Shown: in pieces, positions 18,406-27,600 of the stretch
How positions within the stretch are numbered: the stretch's first letter is position 1
Layout: every line of letters begins with the position of its first letter
Assembly (NCBI RefSeq): GCF_002831685.1
Contig: NZ_CP025119.1
Coordinates: 35,001-99,000, forward strand
Source of the DNA: Polaribacter sp. ALD11
GTDB taxonomy: Bacteria > Bacteroidota > Bacteroidia > Flavobacteriales > Flavobacteriaceae
Length of the DNA stretch: 64,000 nucleotides
Direction: 5' to 3'
Made by a program: the position numbers and the translations under genes
Notes under the pieces: model-generated
Seen by the model: only the letters and a program-made list of their open reading frames with translations
The model's database searches: none
Told to the model about the DNA's origin: nothing

Positions 18406-19062
18406 ATGATAGAAAATATAGATAGAGCAGTATTGTTAATCATAATAGCCAATGTTTTGGTTTCTATGAAAGGTTTTAATGACTATGCTTTTTTAGATAA
18501 GTACAAGTTTCAAGTAGGTAAAATATTATCTGGTGAAAAAATAAGAACGCTTACTTCTGGTTTTTTGCATGTAGATTGGATGCATTTAGGATTTAACATG
18601 TACGCTTTGTATTTATTTGGAGGCATCGTTACTGGATTTTCCGGAACCTCTAATTTTTTAATTATTTATTTTCTAAGTTTATTAGGCGGTAGCTTGTATT
18701 CTCTTAAATATCATAAAGACGAACCTTATTACAGCGCTGTTGGTGCTTCGGGTGCCGTTTCTGGAATTATATATTCTTCCATATTGTTGTACCCAGACAT
18801 GAGCTTGTACCTGTTTTTTATTCCAATACCTATTCCTGGTTATGTCTTCGGCGTTGGTTATTTATTATATTCTATTTACGGAATGAAAAAACAAGTTGGT
18901 AACGTTGGCCATTCTGCACATTTAGGTGGTGCAATTGGTGGTTTTGCAATTACTTTATTACTAAACCCTTCTTTGTTTACTACCAATAGATTAATGGTTA
19001 TTTTATTAGCAGTTCCTATAGTATTGCTTTTGTTGTTCGGAGATAAATTAAAATCTCTTTAG
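18406..19062 (+). CDS. Rhomboid family intramembrane serine protease
   Basis: Inner-membrane serine protease that cleaves transmembrane substrates. The 218-residue protein has six predicted membrane segments, the L1-loop histidine region FLHVDWMHLGFNMYALYLFG near residue 55, the catalytic serine in GASGAVSG near residue 115, and the catalytic histidine in GHSAHLGGAIGG near residue 167. A TATGTTTG sequence at 18394-18401 matches the -7 consensus only five bases before the ATG, so the transcript could be nearly leaderless. It is followed by a HEAT-repeat gene on the same strand. Confidence 0.93.
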   Translation: MIENIDRAVLLIIIANVLVSMKGFNDYAFLDKYKFQVGKILSGEKIRTLTSGFLHVDWMHLGFNMYALYLFGGIVTGFSGTSNFLIIYFLSLLGGSLYSLKYHKDEPYYSAVGASGAVSGIIYSSILLYPDMSLYLFFIPIPIPGYVFGVGYLLYSIYGMKKQVGNVGHSAHLGGAIGGFAITLLLNPSLFTTNRLMVILLAVPIVLLLLFGDKLKSL

Positions 19063-19089
19063 AGACAAAGATCTCTTTCCATATTAAAA

Positions 19090-19791
19090 ATGAAAAGTAA
19101 GAAAGAACAACTTGATGCTCGTGGTTTTCTTCCTCTTGAGACTGTTACAAATTTTGAAAATATTTCTTACGACAGAAAAATTGAATTACTTACAAGTAAA
19201 ATTGCTACAGAAAGAACTTTAGGAGCAAGATTATTAAATGAAAATAAAACTAGCAAAACTGTTGAGCATCTTATAAATGCTTTAAAAACGGAAACCAGAT
19301 TGTACTCTAAAATTGAAATTTGTAATACATTATTTCAAATGGAGAAATTCTCTTTACATCCTCTTATAAATAGTTTAGGTAAGATTGGAAATAACCAACA
19401 TAAGAAAGTACCAGAGAAAGAGTTTTTAAAAAACAGTTATCCTTTGCCAAGAGATATTGCGAGCCGCACTTTAATTAGAATGAGAGGTAATGTGATGCCA
19501 GAATTACTAAACGCCTTAAAATCTAAAGATAAACGTGTTTTAAGTGAATTGATTGACACTATTGGGCATATTAATTTTAACTCTAGAAGACCACGCATTT
19601 ATGAATCTCTAAAATCTTGCTATCAAAAAAATAATACTGAAGATTTAATTAAATGGAAAATTATTAGAGCTTTTAGCGGAATTGATGAAAGTGAAAACTT
19701 TTTAAATGTTTTAAGCACAGAAACTAATAATGAAAGAATAAAAAAAGAGATAAAAAGAAGTTTACGCTTAATTAAAAATAGGAATAAATAA
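19090..19791 (+). CDS. HEAT-repeat-like helical protein
   Basis: A 233-residue soluble protein with no signal peptide or membrane segment, built of helical pairs of HEAT type: ERTLGARLLNENKTSKTVEH, then ETRLYSKIEICNTLFQM, then MPELLNALKSKDKRVLSELI and further degenerate repeats. Such repeats mediate protein-protein contacts; no catalytic motif is visible. It starts 27 bases after the rhomboid gene and may be co-transcribed with it. Function is not known. Confidence 0.75.
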   Translation: MKSKKEQLDARGFLPLETVTNFENISYDRKIELLTSKIATERTLGARLLNENKTSKTVEHLINALKTETRLYSKIEICNTLFQMEKFSLHPLINSLGKIGNNQHKKVPEKEFLKNSYPLPRDIASRTLIRMRGNVMPELLNALKSKDKRVLSELIDTIGHINFNSRRPRIYESLKSCYQKNNTEDLIKWKIIRAFSGIDESENFLNVLSTETNNERIKKEIKRSLRLIKNRNK

Positions 19792-19883
19792 CTTTTCAAC
19801 TTCAACCAGAATAAGAATAAAATAGTAGCCTCATTTAGGCTAAAATATCTTCTATAGTATTGCCACTTTTCATTAATTTAAGA

Positions 19884-19920
19884 TAAAAAAAAAAGACTCC
19901 ATAAAAATATGAAGTCTTTT
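19884..19920 (-). terminator. Terminator of tRNA-Gly
   Basis: On the minus strand AAAAGACTTCAT pairs with ATGGAGTCTTTT (one G-T or mismatch position) and leads into a run of more than eight T residues (complement of 19885-19894). It begins directly after the tRNA 3' end. Confidence 0.85.
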
Positions 19921-19921
19921 G

Positions 19922-19994
19922 AGCGAAAGACCAGGTTCGAACTGGCGACATTCAGCTTGGAAGGCTGACGCTCTACCAACTGAGCTACTTTCGC
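19922..19994 (-). tRNA. tRNA-Gly, anticodon TCC
   Basis: The minus strand folds into a full cloverleaf. The acceptor stem is GCGAAAG/CTTTCGC, the D arm AGCTCAGTTGGTAGAGC, the anticodon loop CTTCCAA (anticodon TCC), and the T arm carries GTTCGAAC. The discriminator base is T, usual for bacterial tRNA-Gly. The 3' CCA is not encoded. Confidence 0.97.
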
Positions 19995-20292
19995 GTGGTA
20001 AAGAGCTGCAAATATAGAATGTTTTTTAACATCTGCAAGCATTTTTTTTACAAAAAATAAACCTTTTTTTTAATAGCTTTCATTATGAAATAGTTAGCAA
20101 TAAAAAAACATGCTTTTTTATCAATTTTGGAAGTGACAATTTACCTTTTTTGATTATAAAACTACGTTTTGACGTTCTTAATTAGATTTTTTTGTTCCTC
20201 AAAATTCTAAATAGCTCATTATTCGTTGTATTTTCTTGTTATTTCAAGAGATAAAATTAACTTTTTAAAAATATTTTGAACTTTATCAAAAG
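19995..20292. other. Gene-free AT-rich region
   Basis: Between the tRNA gene and the TetR remnant I find no supportable coding sequence. The part nearest the remnant may hold its lost N-terminal DNA-binding half, but no helix-turn-helix could be read. Confidence 0.4.
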
Positions 20293-20639
20293 ACAAATAT
20301 TGAAGGATTAATTCAGTTTTTAGAAAAAAGGCTAAATATAAAGAACGGATTTCCTCAATTATTTGAGGTTGCTATTCAAAAAGCTATTTTAGATAAAGAT
20401 TGGAAAGGCTGTTTTGTTGTTAAATACTACAACAGAATTTATTTCAAATGATGGGCGTATATTAAATGCACCTTAAAAAGGAGCAGAGAGTGGGCTAATT
20501 AAATTCTAATAAAGAAGTAAAGTCTCTTGCATTCCTTTTCTACATAGTTTTTAAAGGTATTCGAGTGGTGTTTCAAATTCATTCTAATAAAAAGGAATTA
20601 AGCAGTTCGATGAATACAGTATTGTCTTTGTTGGATTGA
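20293..20639 (+). pseudogene. Broken TetR/AcrR-family regulator, C-terminal part
   Basis: Joining frames gives a typical TetR ligand-domain sequence: IEGLIQFLEKRLNIKNGF, then KDWKGCFVVNTTTEFISND (one base too many near 20423 breaks this), an in-frame TAA at 20474, KGAESGLIK, then a second frame change near 20500 and SLAFLFYIVFKGIRVVF ending LSSSMNTVLSLLD. The G-C-F-V-V-N-T-T-x-E block and the terminal G-I-R-V ... L-S-L-L block are the family marks. The N-terminal helix-turn-helix is not recognisable. The gene is therefore dead or a sequencing artefact at two places. Confidence 0.75.
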
Positions 20640-20796
20640 TAAAATATTTGCTATGTTAGAGAATGTCTTAAATATTGATTGTTAGAGTTTTTGTTAATAT
20701 ATTCTATAGTTTTTTTAAAATAGGAAAGTAAAACATTTTTTAAAGATGTATAATTCGCTACAAATGCATACATTTGACGCTTTAAATTGTAGCTAT

Positions 20797-21570
20797 ATGA
20801 ATACTTTATCAAAAAATATAAAACATTTAAGAACTCTTAAAAAATTAACTCAAGAGTCTTTAGCAAAAAAGTTATCGGTTACAAGGTCAAGAATTAGTTC
20901 TTATGAAGACAATAGATCTTCACCAACTATTGATTTTTTAATAGATTTTTCGAAACTCTTTAGCATCCCAATTGATATTATTGTTAAAAAAGACCTAACA
21001 AAAGCAAAAGATGTATCGTTTATTGAGGTTGGGAATAAAAGAATATTGTTTCCAATTACAGTAGATAATGAAAATGAAAATTTGATTGAAGTTGTTCCTG
21101 TAAAAGCTTCTGCAGGTTATTTGTTAGGATATGATGACCCTGAGTATATAGAACAATTAGAAAAAATAAAATTACCTTTTTTACCTACAGGAAAACACAG
21201 AGCTTTTCCTATAAAAGGAGATTCGATGTTGCCAATGAAAGATGGTTCTTACGTGGTTGCAGAATTTGTTGAAGATATAAAAGATGCAAAAAGTGGAGTT
21301 TCCTATATTGTGGTAACAAAAGATGATGGAATGACCTATAAAAGAGTCTATAATCAAATAGAGGACAAGCAATCTTTATTATTGAAACCAGACAATCTAA
21401 GTTATCAATCTTATGAAGTTCCTGTTTCGGAAGTATTAGAATTATGGAAATTTACATGCAGCATCAACACACAAGAATATGAAGAGCATGAGTTAAAATT
21501 AAGTAGTATTATTAATATGTTTAATGGGTTAGGAGTAGAGTTAGAGGCTTTGAAGAAATCTTTAATTTAA
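20797..21570 (+). CDS. XRE-type helix-turn-helix regulator with S24/LexA-like peptidase domain
   Basis: A 257-residue repressor. The start at 20797 (MNTLSKNIKHLR) is preferred because the helix-turn-helix begins there; an upstream ATG at 20746 would add 17 poor residues. The XRE domain covers residues 1-65 (LTQESLAKKLSVTRSRISSY). The C-terminal half is an S24 fold: Ala106-Gly107 in KASAGY, Ser143 in KGDSML, and Lys182 in TYKRV. The spacing between these equals that of LexA within two residues, so RecA-stimulated or stress-linked self-cleavage is possible, although many Bacteroidota members of this type have not been tested. No prophage genes surround it. Confidence 0.87.
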   Translation: MNTLSKNIKHLRTLKKLTQESLAKKLSVTRSRISSYEDNRSSPTIDFLIDFSKLFSIPIDIIVKKDLTKAKDVSFIEVGNKRILFPITVDNENENLIEVVPVKASAGYLLGYDDPEYIEQLEKIKLPFLPTGKHRAFPIKGDSMLPMKDGSYVVAEFVEDIKDAKSGVSYIVVTKDDGMTYKRVYNQIEDKQSLLLKPDNLSYQSYEVPVSEVLELWKFTCSINTQEYEEHELKLSSIINMFNGLGVELEALKKSLI

Positions 21571-22011
21571 ATACTTGAAATTTATTTTTTGTAGAATTTA
21601 TCTATAATTAATAAGATTTAATTGTAACTAAATATACAATATCTAATAACTGTTTCATCTTTATAAAGGTTAGTTTCTCTTTTTTTTTAAAAGTAACTTA
21701 AATTCATTAGTTCCGAAGATTTGGCTATTATATTTATCAACTGATGAGATATAATGATAGCTATATAACATAATTCTAATGTTAATTTATGTTTTTTCAA
21801 TTCGTTAGTCTTCATTTTTTTTCTCTTTTATTGGTAAATTAAGAAATAGAATAGCTGCTTTTTTAATCATAATTAGAAAATTAAGGAAATTGCTTATTGA
21901 ATGTTTTTATGTTCTTAAATATATTTGGAGTGTATTATTAGCAACTTTACTATTTATTTTTTGTTAATAGTTAAAATTTATATAAAACCCCCAACCTCCA
22001 AAAAAAATATT
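21571..22011. other. Gene-free AT-rich region with C5 leader
   Basis: No credible coding sequence. Near its right end is the leader TATAAAACCCCCAACC (21981-21996), about 20 bases before the next start codon; related C5 leaders precede 22676 and 23372. Confidence 0.45.
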
Positions 22012-22446
22012 ATGAAAAAATTACAATTACTTTTTATACTAGCAGCAATCGCTTTTTCTACTAAAGCTCAAGACATAGCAATGAGTACTCAAATGAGTTA
22101 TAATGATAACTTTGCTAACAATGTTTCAGACAACGAAATAATTCCTCTATTAAATGAAGCTACCTATACTTATAAATATAAAGGAGACAACGTTTTGGTT
22201 ATTTTTTCAGAAGATGAACACATAGAATACTTTAATGATAAAAAATATTTTATTAAATCGAGTATAGAATGGACAGCCAGTGACGAATGCTATATGACTT
22301 TGCAAGAGTCTAACTTGCCTGATTTCCCTTTTAAAAGAGGTATTAAATTGCATATGAGAATTATTAAAGTTAAGCGTGGTTATATTCATTACGAATCTAC
22401 CTTAGGTGGTAGAAGTTGGACGGGTAAAATGAAACAACTAATCTAA
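22012..22446 (+). CDS. Small exported protein of unknown function
   Basis: A 144-residue protein with a signal peptide, MKKLQLLFILAAIAFSTKAQ. The ATG at 22012 is chosen because it begins this signal peptide; the open frame extends upstream to 21925 without one. The mature part is short, mixed and probably beta-rich, with paired aromatic and charged residues (TYKYKGDNVLVIFSEDEH) and GGRSWTGKMKQLI at the end. There is no lipobox. I do not recognise the family. A C5-containing leader shared with the next gene suggests common control. Confidence 0.65.
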   Translation: MKKLQLLFILAAIAFSTKAQDIAMSTQMSYNDNFANNVSDNEIIPLLNEATYTYKYKGDNVLVIFSEDEHIEYFNDKKYFIKSSIEWTASDECYMTLQESNLPDFPFKRGIKLHMRIIKVKRGYIHYESTLGGRSWTGKMKQLI

Positions 22447-22675
22447 ATTAGTTATAATGTTTTTAGATTAAGAATCAAACTTAAAATTGGCTTTTAAAAA
22501 TTTTATTTTGTGAAACACTACTTTCTTTTAAAAGTTAATTAGATGAAATCTAATCTCACATTTTAAATGAAGAGAGAATCTATTAAATGATTTTTCATTG
22601 TTATCATACTCATAAATTTCTACTATAATCTATACTTGAATTTTTTTATTTCTTTGATCTTATATATCCCCCATT

Positions 22676-23188
22676 ATGAGAAAAATTTTATTTGTTTTTA
22701 GTTTTATGCTTGTGCTATGTAATTGTTACGGACAGAGAGGTGTCGAAATCTCTATACAACAAGATGCAAGATTGTTATTCTTTGGAGATAAAAAAGGGAA
22801 TGCCCCTTTAACTTTAAACCTTTTATCTAAGATTGAAGCATCTGTTTACAAGCTTAACAAAAGTCATGTTTCAACCTATCTTTCCGCAGAGTATGCAGAT
22901 TTAGTAGGGAAAAATTACAAAAGATATGCTCTTGGATTAGGATATGTTTTTAAAAATGTTTACCGAAGAATTGGTGCTGGAGCGTATGTAGATTTTGGGA
23001 AAATATACAGGGAAAAAGAAGGTTTTTATAGCCATAGTATTAGTGGAGAGCTCAATTACAAGATTAGTAATAGATTAAAATTTATCTGTACACAGCAGCT
23101 TACGTATAGAAAAGATCTAAAAGTACTTTACAACTCAAAAAAAGGGTATATAATTAGTGGTTTTATTGGTTTAAAGTATCGGATATAA
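22676..23188 (+). CDS. Small predicted outer-membrane beta-barrel protein
   Basis: A 170-residue exported protein: signal peptide MRKILFVFSFMLVLCNCYGQ, then eight or so short amphipathic strands (RYALGLGYVFKNVYRRIGAG, HSISGELNYKIS, YIISGFIGLKYRI). The terminal I and alternating pattern fit a small eight-stranded barrel. Its leader TATATATCCCCCATT ends directly at the ATG. It stands alone between the other small exported protein and the signalling cluster. Function is unknown. Confidence 0.65.
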   Translation: MRKILFVFSFMLVLCNCYGQRGVEISIQQDARLLFFGDKKGNAPLTLNLLSKIEASVYKLNKSHVSTYLSAEYADLVGKNYKRYALGLGYVFKNVYRRIGAGAYVDFGKIYREKEGFYSHSISGELNYKISNRLKFICTQQLTYRKDLKVLYNSKKGYIISGFIGLKYRI

Positions 23189-23350
23189 CCCTACTATTAA
23201 GATGCTGTTATGGGTACGTATTTACAAGAATTAAGAAAACTACCTATTGAATGGTTTTTTATTCTTGCTTATATTTGTAGTAAGGAAAATTTTAAGTGCT
23301 CGTAAATAAGTCTAGTTATTAATGATGAAGCTTAAATTGTACTAATTTTA

Positions 23351-23425
23351 ACCTTATATATTCCCCCAAATATGTTATTTAGAAAAGCTAAACTTTTGAG
23401 AAAGTTTAGCTTTTTGCTTATTTGA
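23351..23425 (+). terminator. C5 leader, 17-codon frame and hairpin with T run
   Basis: A copy of the C5 leader (ATATATTCCCCCAAAT, 23357-23371) leads to an ATG at 23372 opening a 17-codon frame. Within it AAAAGCTAAACTTT (23383-23396) pairs with AAAGTTTAGCTTTT (23401-23414) followed by T residues, an intrinsic terminator on the plus strand. It could be the end of the 22676 transcript or an attenuator after a duplicated promoter; I cannot tell. Confidence 0.55.
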
Positions 23426-23493
23426 TAAATTTGTAAAAGTTTAGAAAAAAGTATAAGAAAACTATTAGTACTATTTGGTTTAAAGAAAAAAAG

Positions 23494-23856
23494 TTAAGCT
23501 ATTTTGACTGCCTCAATTAGTTTGTCAAAATCTGTTGCTTTATCATAAAAGGCAAAAGCACCATGTTTTAAACAGATTTGTTTTAGAGCTGTACTCATAG
23601 AGAAAACAAATACTTTAGTTTCTACTTTATTTTCAATAAGCCACTTTAATACTTCTATACCATTTCCATCGGGTAATTTTAAATCGAGTATAATTAATGT
23701 AAAGGTGGTGTCATTTAAAAAAGAAATTGCTTCCTGCAAGGACTCTGTCATACGTATATCTTTTATACCTCTAACACCCTTAGTTGCGTCAAAAATATTT
23801 TTTCCAATAAACGGGTTATCTTCTACTATTAATAAATTATTTAATGTTGATTTCAA
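23494..23856 (-). CDS. Stand-alone receiver-domain response regulator
   Basis: A 120-residue single-domain response regulator. Acidic residues are in LLIVEDNPF, the phospho-acceptor Asp in LIILDLKLPDG near residue 57, the switch Ser in VFVFSMSTA near 86, and the Lys in FYDKATDFD near 105. No output domain follows, so it would act by protein contact or as a phosphate sink. It lies 127 bases beyond the NarL-type gene on the same strand and may serve the same multi-PAS kinase. Confidence 0.88.
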   Translation of the reverse strand: MKSTLNNLLIVEDNPFIGKNIFDATKGVRGIKDIRMTESLQEAISFLNDTTFTLIILDLKLPDGNGIEVLKWLIENKVETKVFVFSMSTALKQICLKHGAFAFYDKATDFDKLIEAVKIA

Positions 23857-23983
23857 AATTAAGTTTTTATGTCTTAAAATAAATTAACTTTCCATAGTAA
23901 ATATAGGTACTTTGTAAATTTAAATAAATAAGCAATATGCTTGTTTTTAACTTTTTTAAATTTAAATTAATAATCAGTCATTG

Positions 23984-24637
23984 TTAGAAATCCAATGTAG
24001 TTAATCCTTTTTGAATAGCATATTTTGTCAATTCAGGAATTGTATATAAGTCTATTTTTTTCATAATATTATTTCTATGAACATCTATAGTCTTAGAACT
24101 TAAAAATAATATTTCTCCTGTTTCTTTAGAAGATTTACCTTCTGTAATTAATTGTAAAACCTCTTTTTCTCTAGAACTTAATTCAGCTTTTTCTAATGTC
24201 TCACCTTTCTTTAGTAAAGAAAGAATTTCTTGATTGATGTTTCTAGAAAGATATTTTTTGTCTTGTATTACCGTATTTATTGCAGTAATCAATTCATCGG
24301 CATCTCCGTCTTTTAGCAAGTAACCCAAAGCACCTGCTTTAAACATACCTTCTATAAACTGCTTGTTAGAATGCATCGAAAGACCTATTATTTTTATGTC
24401 TGGGTGCATTTTATGAATCTGTTTTGCTGCTTCAATACCATTTAAACCAGGCATTGCAACATCTATAATAATAACATCTGGTGTTAATTTCGAACAGATC
24501 GCTATAGCTTCTCTACCGTTGGAAGCTTCCCCAACAATATACATATTTGATTTTTGTTCTATAATATTTTTTAAACCATCTCGAAGTAATTGATGGTCGT
24601 CTGCTAATATTATTTTAATATCGTTTGTATGGGTCAT
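23984..24637 (-). CDS. NarL/FixJ-type response regulator
   Basis: A 217-residue DNA-binding regulator. The receiver has [10 protein letters not shown] at the start, the phospho-acceptor in [13 protein letters not shown] near residue 56, and the Lys in GYLLKDGDA near 108. A LuxR-type helix-turn-helix follows ([20 protein letters not shown], then [16 protein letters not shown]). Its ATG overlaps the kinase stop in an ATGA junction, so the pair is translationally coupled and it is the direct partner of the upstream kinase. Confidence 0.95.
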   Translation of the reverse strand: MTHTNDIKIILADDHQLLRDGLKNIIEQKSNMYIVGEASNGREAIAICSKLTPDVIIIDVAMPGLNGIEAAKQIHKMHPDIKIIGLSMHSNKQFIEGMFKAGALGYLLKDGDADELITAINTVIQDKKYLSRNINQEILSLLKKGETLEKAELSSREKEVLQLITEGKSSKETGEILFLSSKTIDVHRNNIMKKIDLYTIPELTKYAIQKGLTTLDF

Positions 24638-27600
24638 TCAGCTAAAGGTACAAAAATTTTAATAGTAGTTCCTACATTTATTTTTGAAGTGATCTTAAAA
24701 ATTCCTTGTATATTTCGAATGCGTTCTTGTACTGTAAATAAGCCAAAACCAGAACCAGAATGATTATGAAGGTTGTTTAAAACAGAAGTATCAAACCCAA
24801 CACCATTATCAACTATAAGAATATTAATACCAAGTTTATTTTTATCAAGATCTAAAGTTATTAAGGATGCGCTTGAATATTTTATAGCATTTGTTACGAC
24901 TTCTTGTATACTTCTATATAATAAAATTGATTTTAAATCATTAAGATTAATATTGTCTACATTGCTTTTTAATCGATACGCAATTTTATGAGTAGTTTCT
25001 ACATCTTCAAGTAGCCAATTTAATGCTTCAATAATACCTAATTGATATAATATAGGAGGTGAAAGTTCATAGGTAATTTTACGGCTATTTTCTAAAGCAT
25101 CAGAAATATGTGCTTTGATAAACTGCAAATCTTCGTCAATCATTTTTAAATCAGATCTTTTTTCTAACTCATTAATTTTCATCTTTGAGATAACCAAAGA
25201 CTGGCTTAGATGATCGTGAATATTTGAAGCAATTTCTTTTTTTTGTTTTTCTTCCACCATCGTAATTTCCGTGGTTAATTTCTGAAGAGATGTTTGATAT
25301 TCTTGAATTTCTTGATTTGCTAACATCCATTGTGTAATATCTCTAGCAGTTGTAACGTAATAGCTAATTTTTTTATCTTTATAAACGGGAGATGTTAAAA
25401 ACTCTAACCAAATAAAATGCCCTTCTTTATGACGAACTCTAAAAGGAAAAGCTTTCATATCAATGTATCGATTAACCTCTTTTAAAGATTGAACATCATC
25501 TTTATGAACTATGCTTAGAATTTGTTTGCCTATAAACTCTGATTGCTCGTAACCCAATAGATTCTTTATAGAAGGACTAATGTATTTAAAAGTACTGTCT
25601 GGTTCTTGCAAACAAATCAAATCATTCGTGTTATTGGCTAATAAACGATACATTTCTTGAGTCTTTTCAATTTCAGCTCTTATCCTTTTTTGTTCTGTAA
25701 TGTCTTGTATCGTACCTCTTAGACCTGTAACTTCTCCCGCTTTGTTTGTTACTGGGTATCCAATAGCGTTTACCCAAAGCTTTTCGTTACGTGCATCATT
25801 AAGTCTTAATTCAAGTTCATATTTTTTATTATTTGTAATAGATTCTTCAATTGCTTTTTTTAGTATTTCACCTGAACCTTCAACATAATAAGCTAAAGCT
25901 TGATCAAGAGGTGGAACCTCTCCAATCGGAATACCATGAAGTTTAAAAACCTGATTAGACCAACGTATTTTTTGTGTAGCCAAATCAAGTTCCCAAGCAC
26001 CAATTTTAGCTATTTTTCCTGATTCATTTAGAAGAAATTCACTTCGTTCTACTTCGATAAGTACTTTTTTTATTTTCGACTCACTTCTTTTTAAGTTATT
26101 TTCTATTAATTTTTGATGTGTAACATCGTTCATAACAATTACCGCTCCTAATTTAATCCCTTTCGCATCAAAAAATGAAGCACCATTACAAACAACAACT
26201 CGCGGATTTTGATTAGTAGCTTTAATAATTATTTCGAGGTTTAAAATTTTTTTACCGTTAAATGCTTGTATAAGTGGAATTTCATCCGTTTTGAGTAAGG
26301 TTTTAGCATCTTCTTTATACAGCCCATAATTTTCAGCCCATTTTTCTTGAGGAATTTTCAGAATGTCTACACCGTGCCATTCTTTAGCAGCTTTATTAAA
26401 CAACACTAATTTACCTTCAGCATTACATGCGACTATGCTTGCTGGCTGGTTCTCTGTCATTGTAGTTATAAACTCAGCTTGTGTTTTTAATTCATATTGA
26501 GCCTTTCGTATTTCAGTTACATCTTTTATAATGCCTAAAATAAATTTTTCTTTATTAATTTGTATTATTTCTGCTGAAACTAACCAAATTTTGGCTTCTT
26601 TTGATCTTGTAATAAAACCTGCCTCAAAATTCTCTACTTTACCAATTTTAATCAATTGATTTATAAAATCTGTACGATCATCTTGCGATTTCCATATATC
26701 TATTTGAGTTATCTTTTTACCTTTTAAATCTTCAGATGAATAACCAGATATCTTAAATGTTGCGTCATTGGTATTTATAATCTCATAATTACTAAACTTT
26801 ATAAGTAATATTGAATTAGGGCTGTTCTTAAAAATTTTAAAGAATTTTTCTTCACTTTCTTTTAACTCAATTTCAGCTCTTTTCCTATCAGTAATATCCA
26901 GAAGAACACCTATTATTTTAATTGGATTCCCTTGTTTGTCTTTTATTAATTCTGCTTTTGAGTGAACTATTCTAGATTTACCTTCATTATTTGTAATAAT
27001 TTCATATTCGATATCATATTCTTTTCCTTTTTCAATTAAATTAGTTAGAGCCTTATTTACAAATTTTCTTTCTGTAATACAGGTATTTACAAAGTCTCTT
27101 GTAAAATAATTGATTTTAGTGTCAAATCCAAAAATGCGTAATGTTTCGTCAGAACCCCATACCATCTCTGTCTGAATATTATATTCCCAATTTCCTACTT
27201 TACCTAGTTGTTGTGCTTTAACATAGCGCTGTTCGTTTTCTTTAAGTAAAAACTCTGCTTTTTTTATATCTGTTATGTCATCAAATGTGGCAAATACTTG
27301 GTAGGCTTTGTTTTCGCCATCTTTAAATTGAGGAATTGCATCAATTTTTATCCATCTACACTTATTATTAGAGGTATGTATAATTCCCATCACTTTATTT
27401 AAAATCGGTTTCCCTGTTTTTAAAGCCAAGATACTAGGGTGTGTATTACTTGAATAGGTAGAACCATCTTCGTGAATAGATTTCCAAGTTAGGTCTAAGG
27501 ATGTTTTGCCATGTATTTGGTCTAGATAAAGCCCTATTTTTTTTTTAGCTGCAGGATTCGCATCGGTTATTTGCCCTTTATTATTTTGATAGGTAACACC

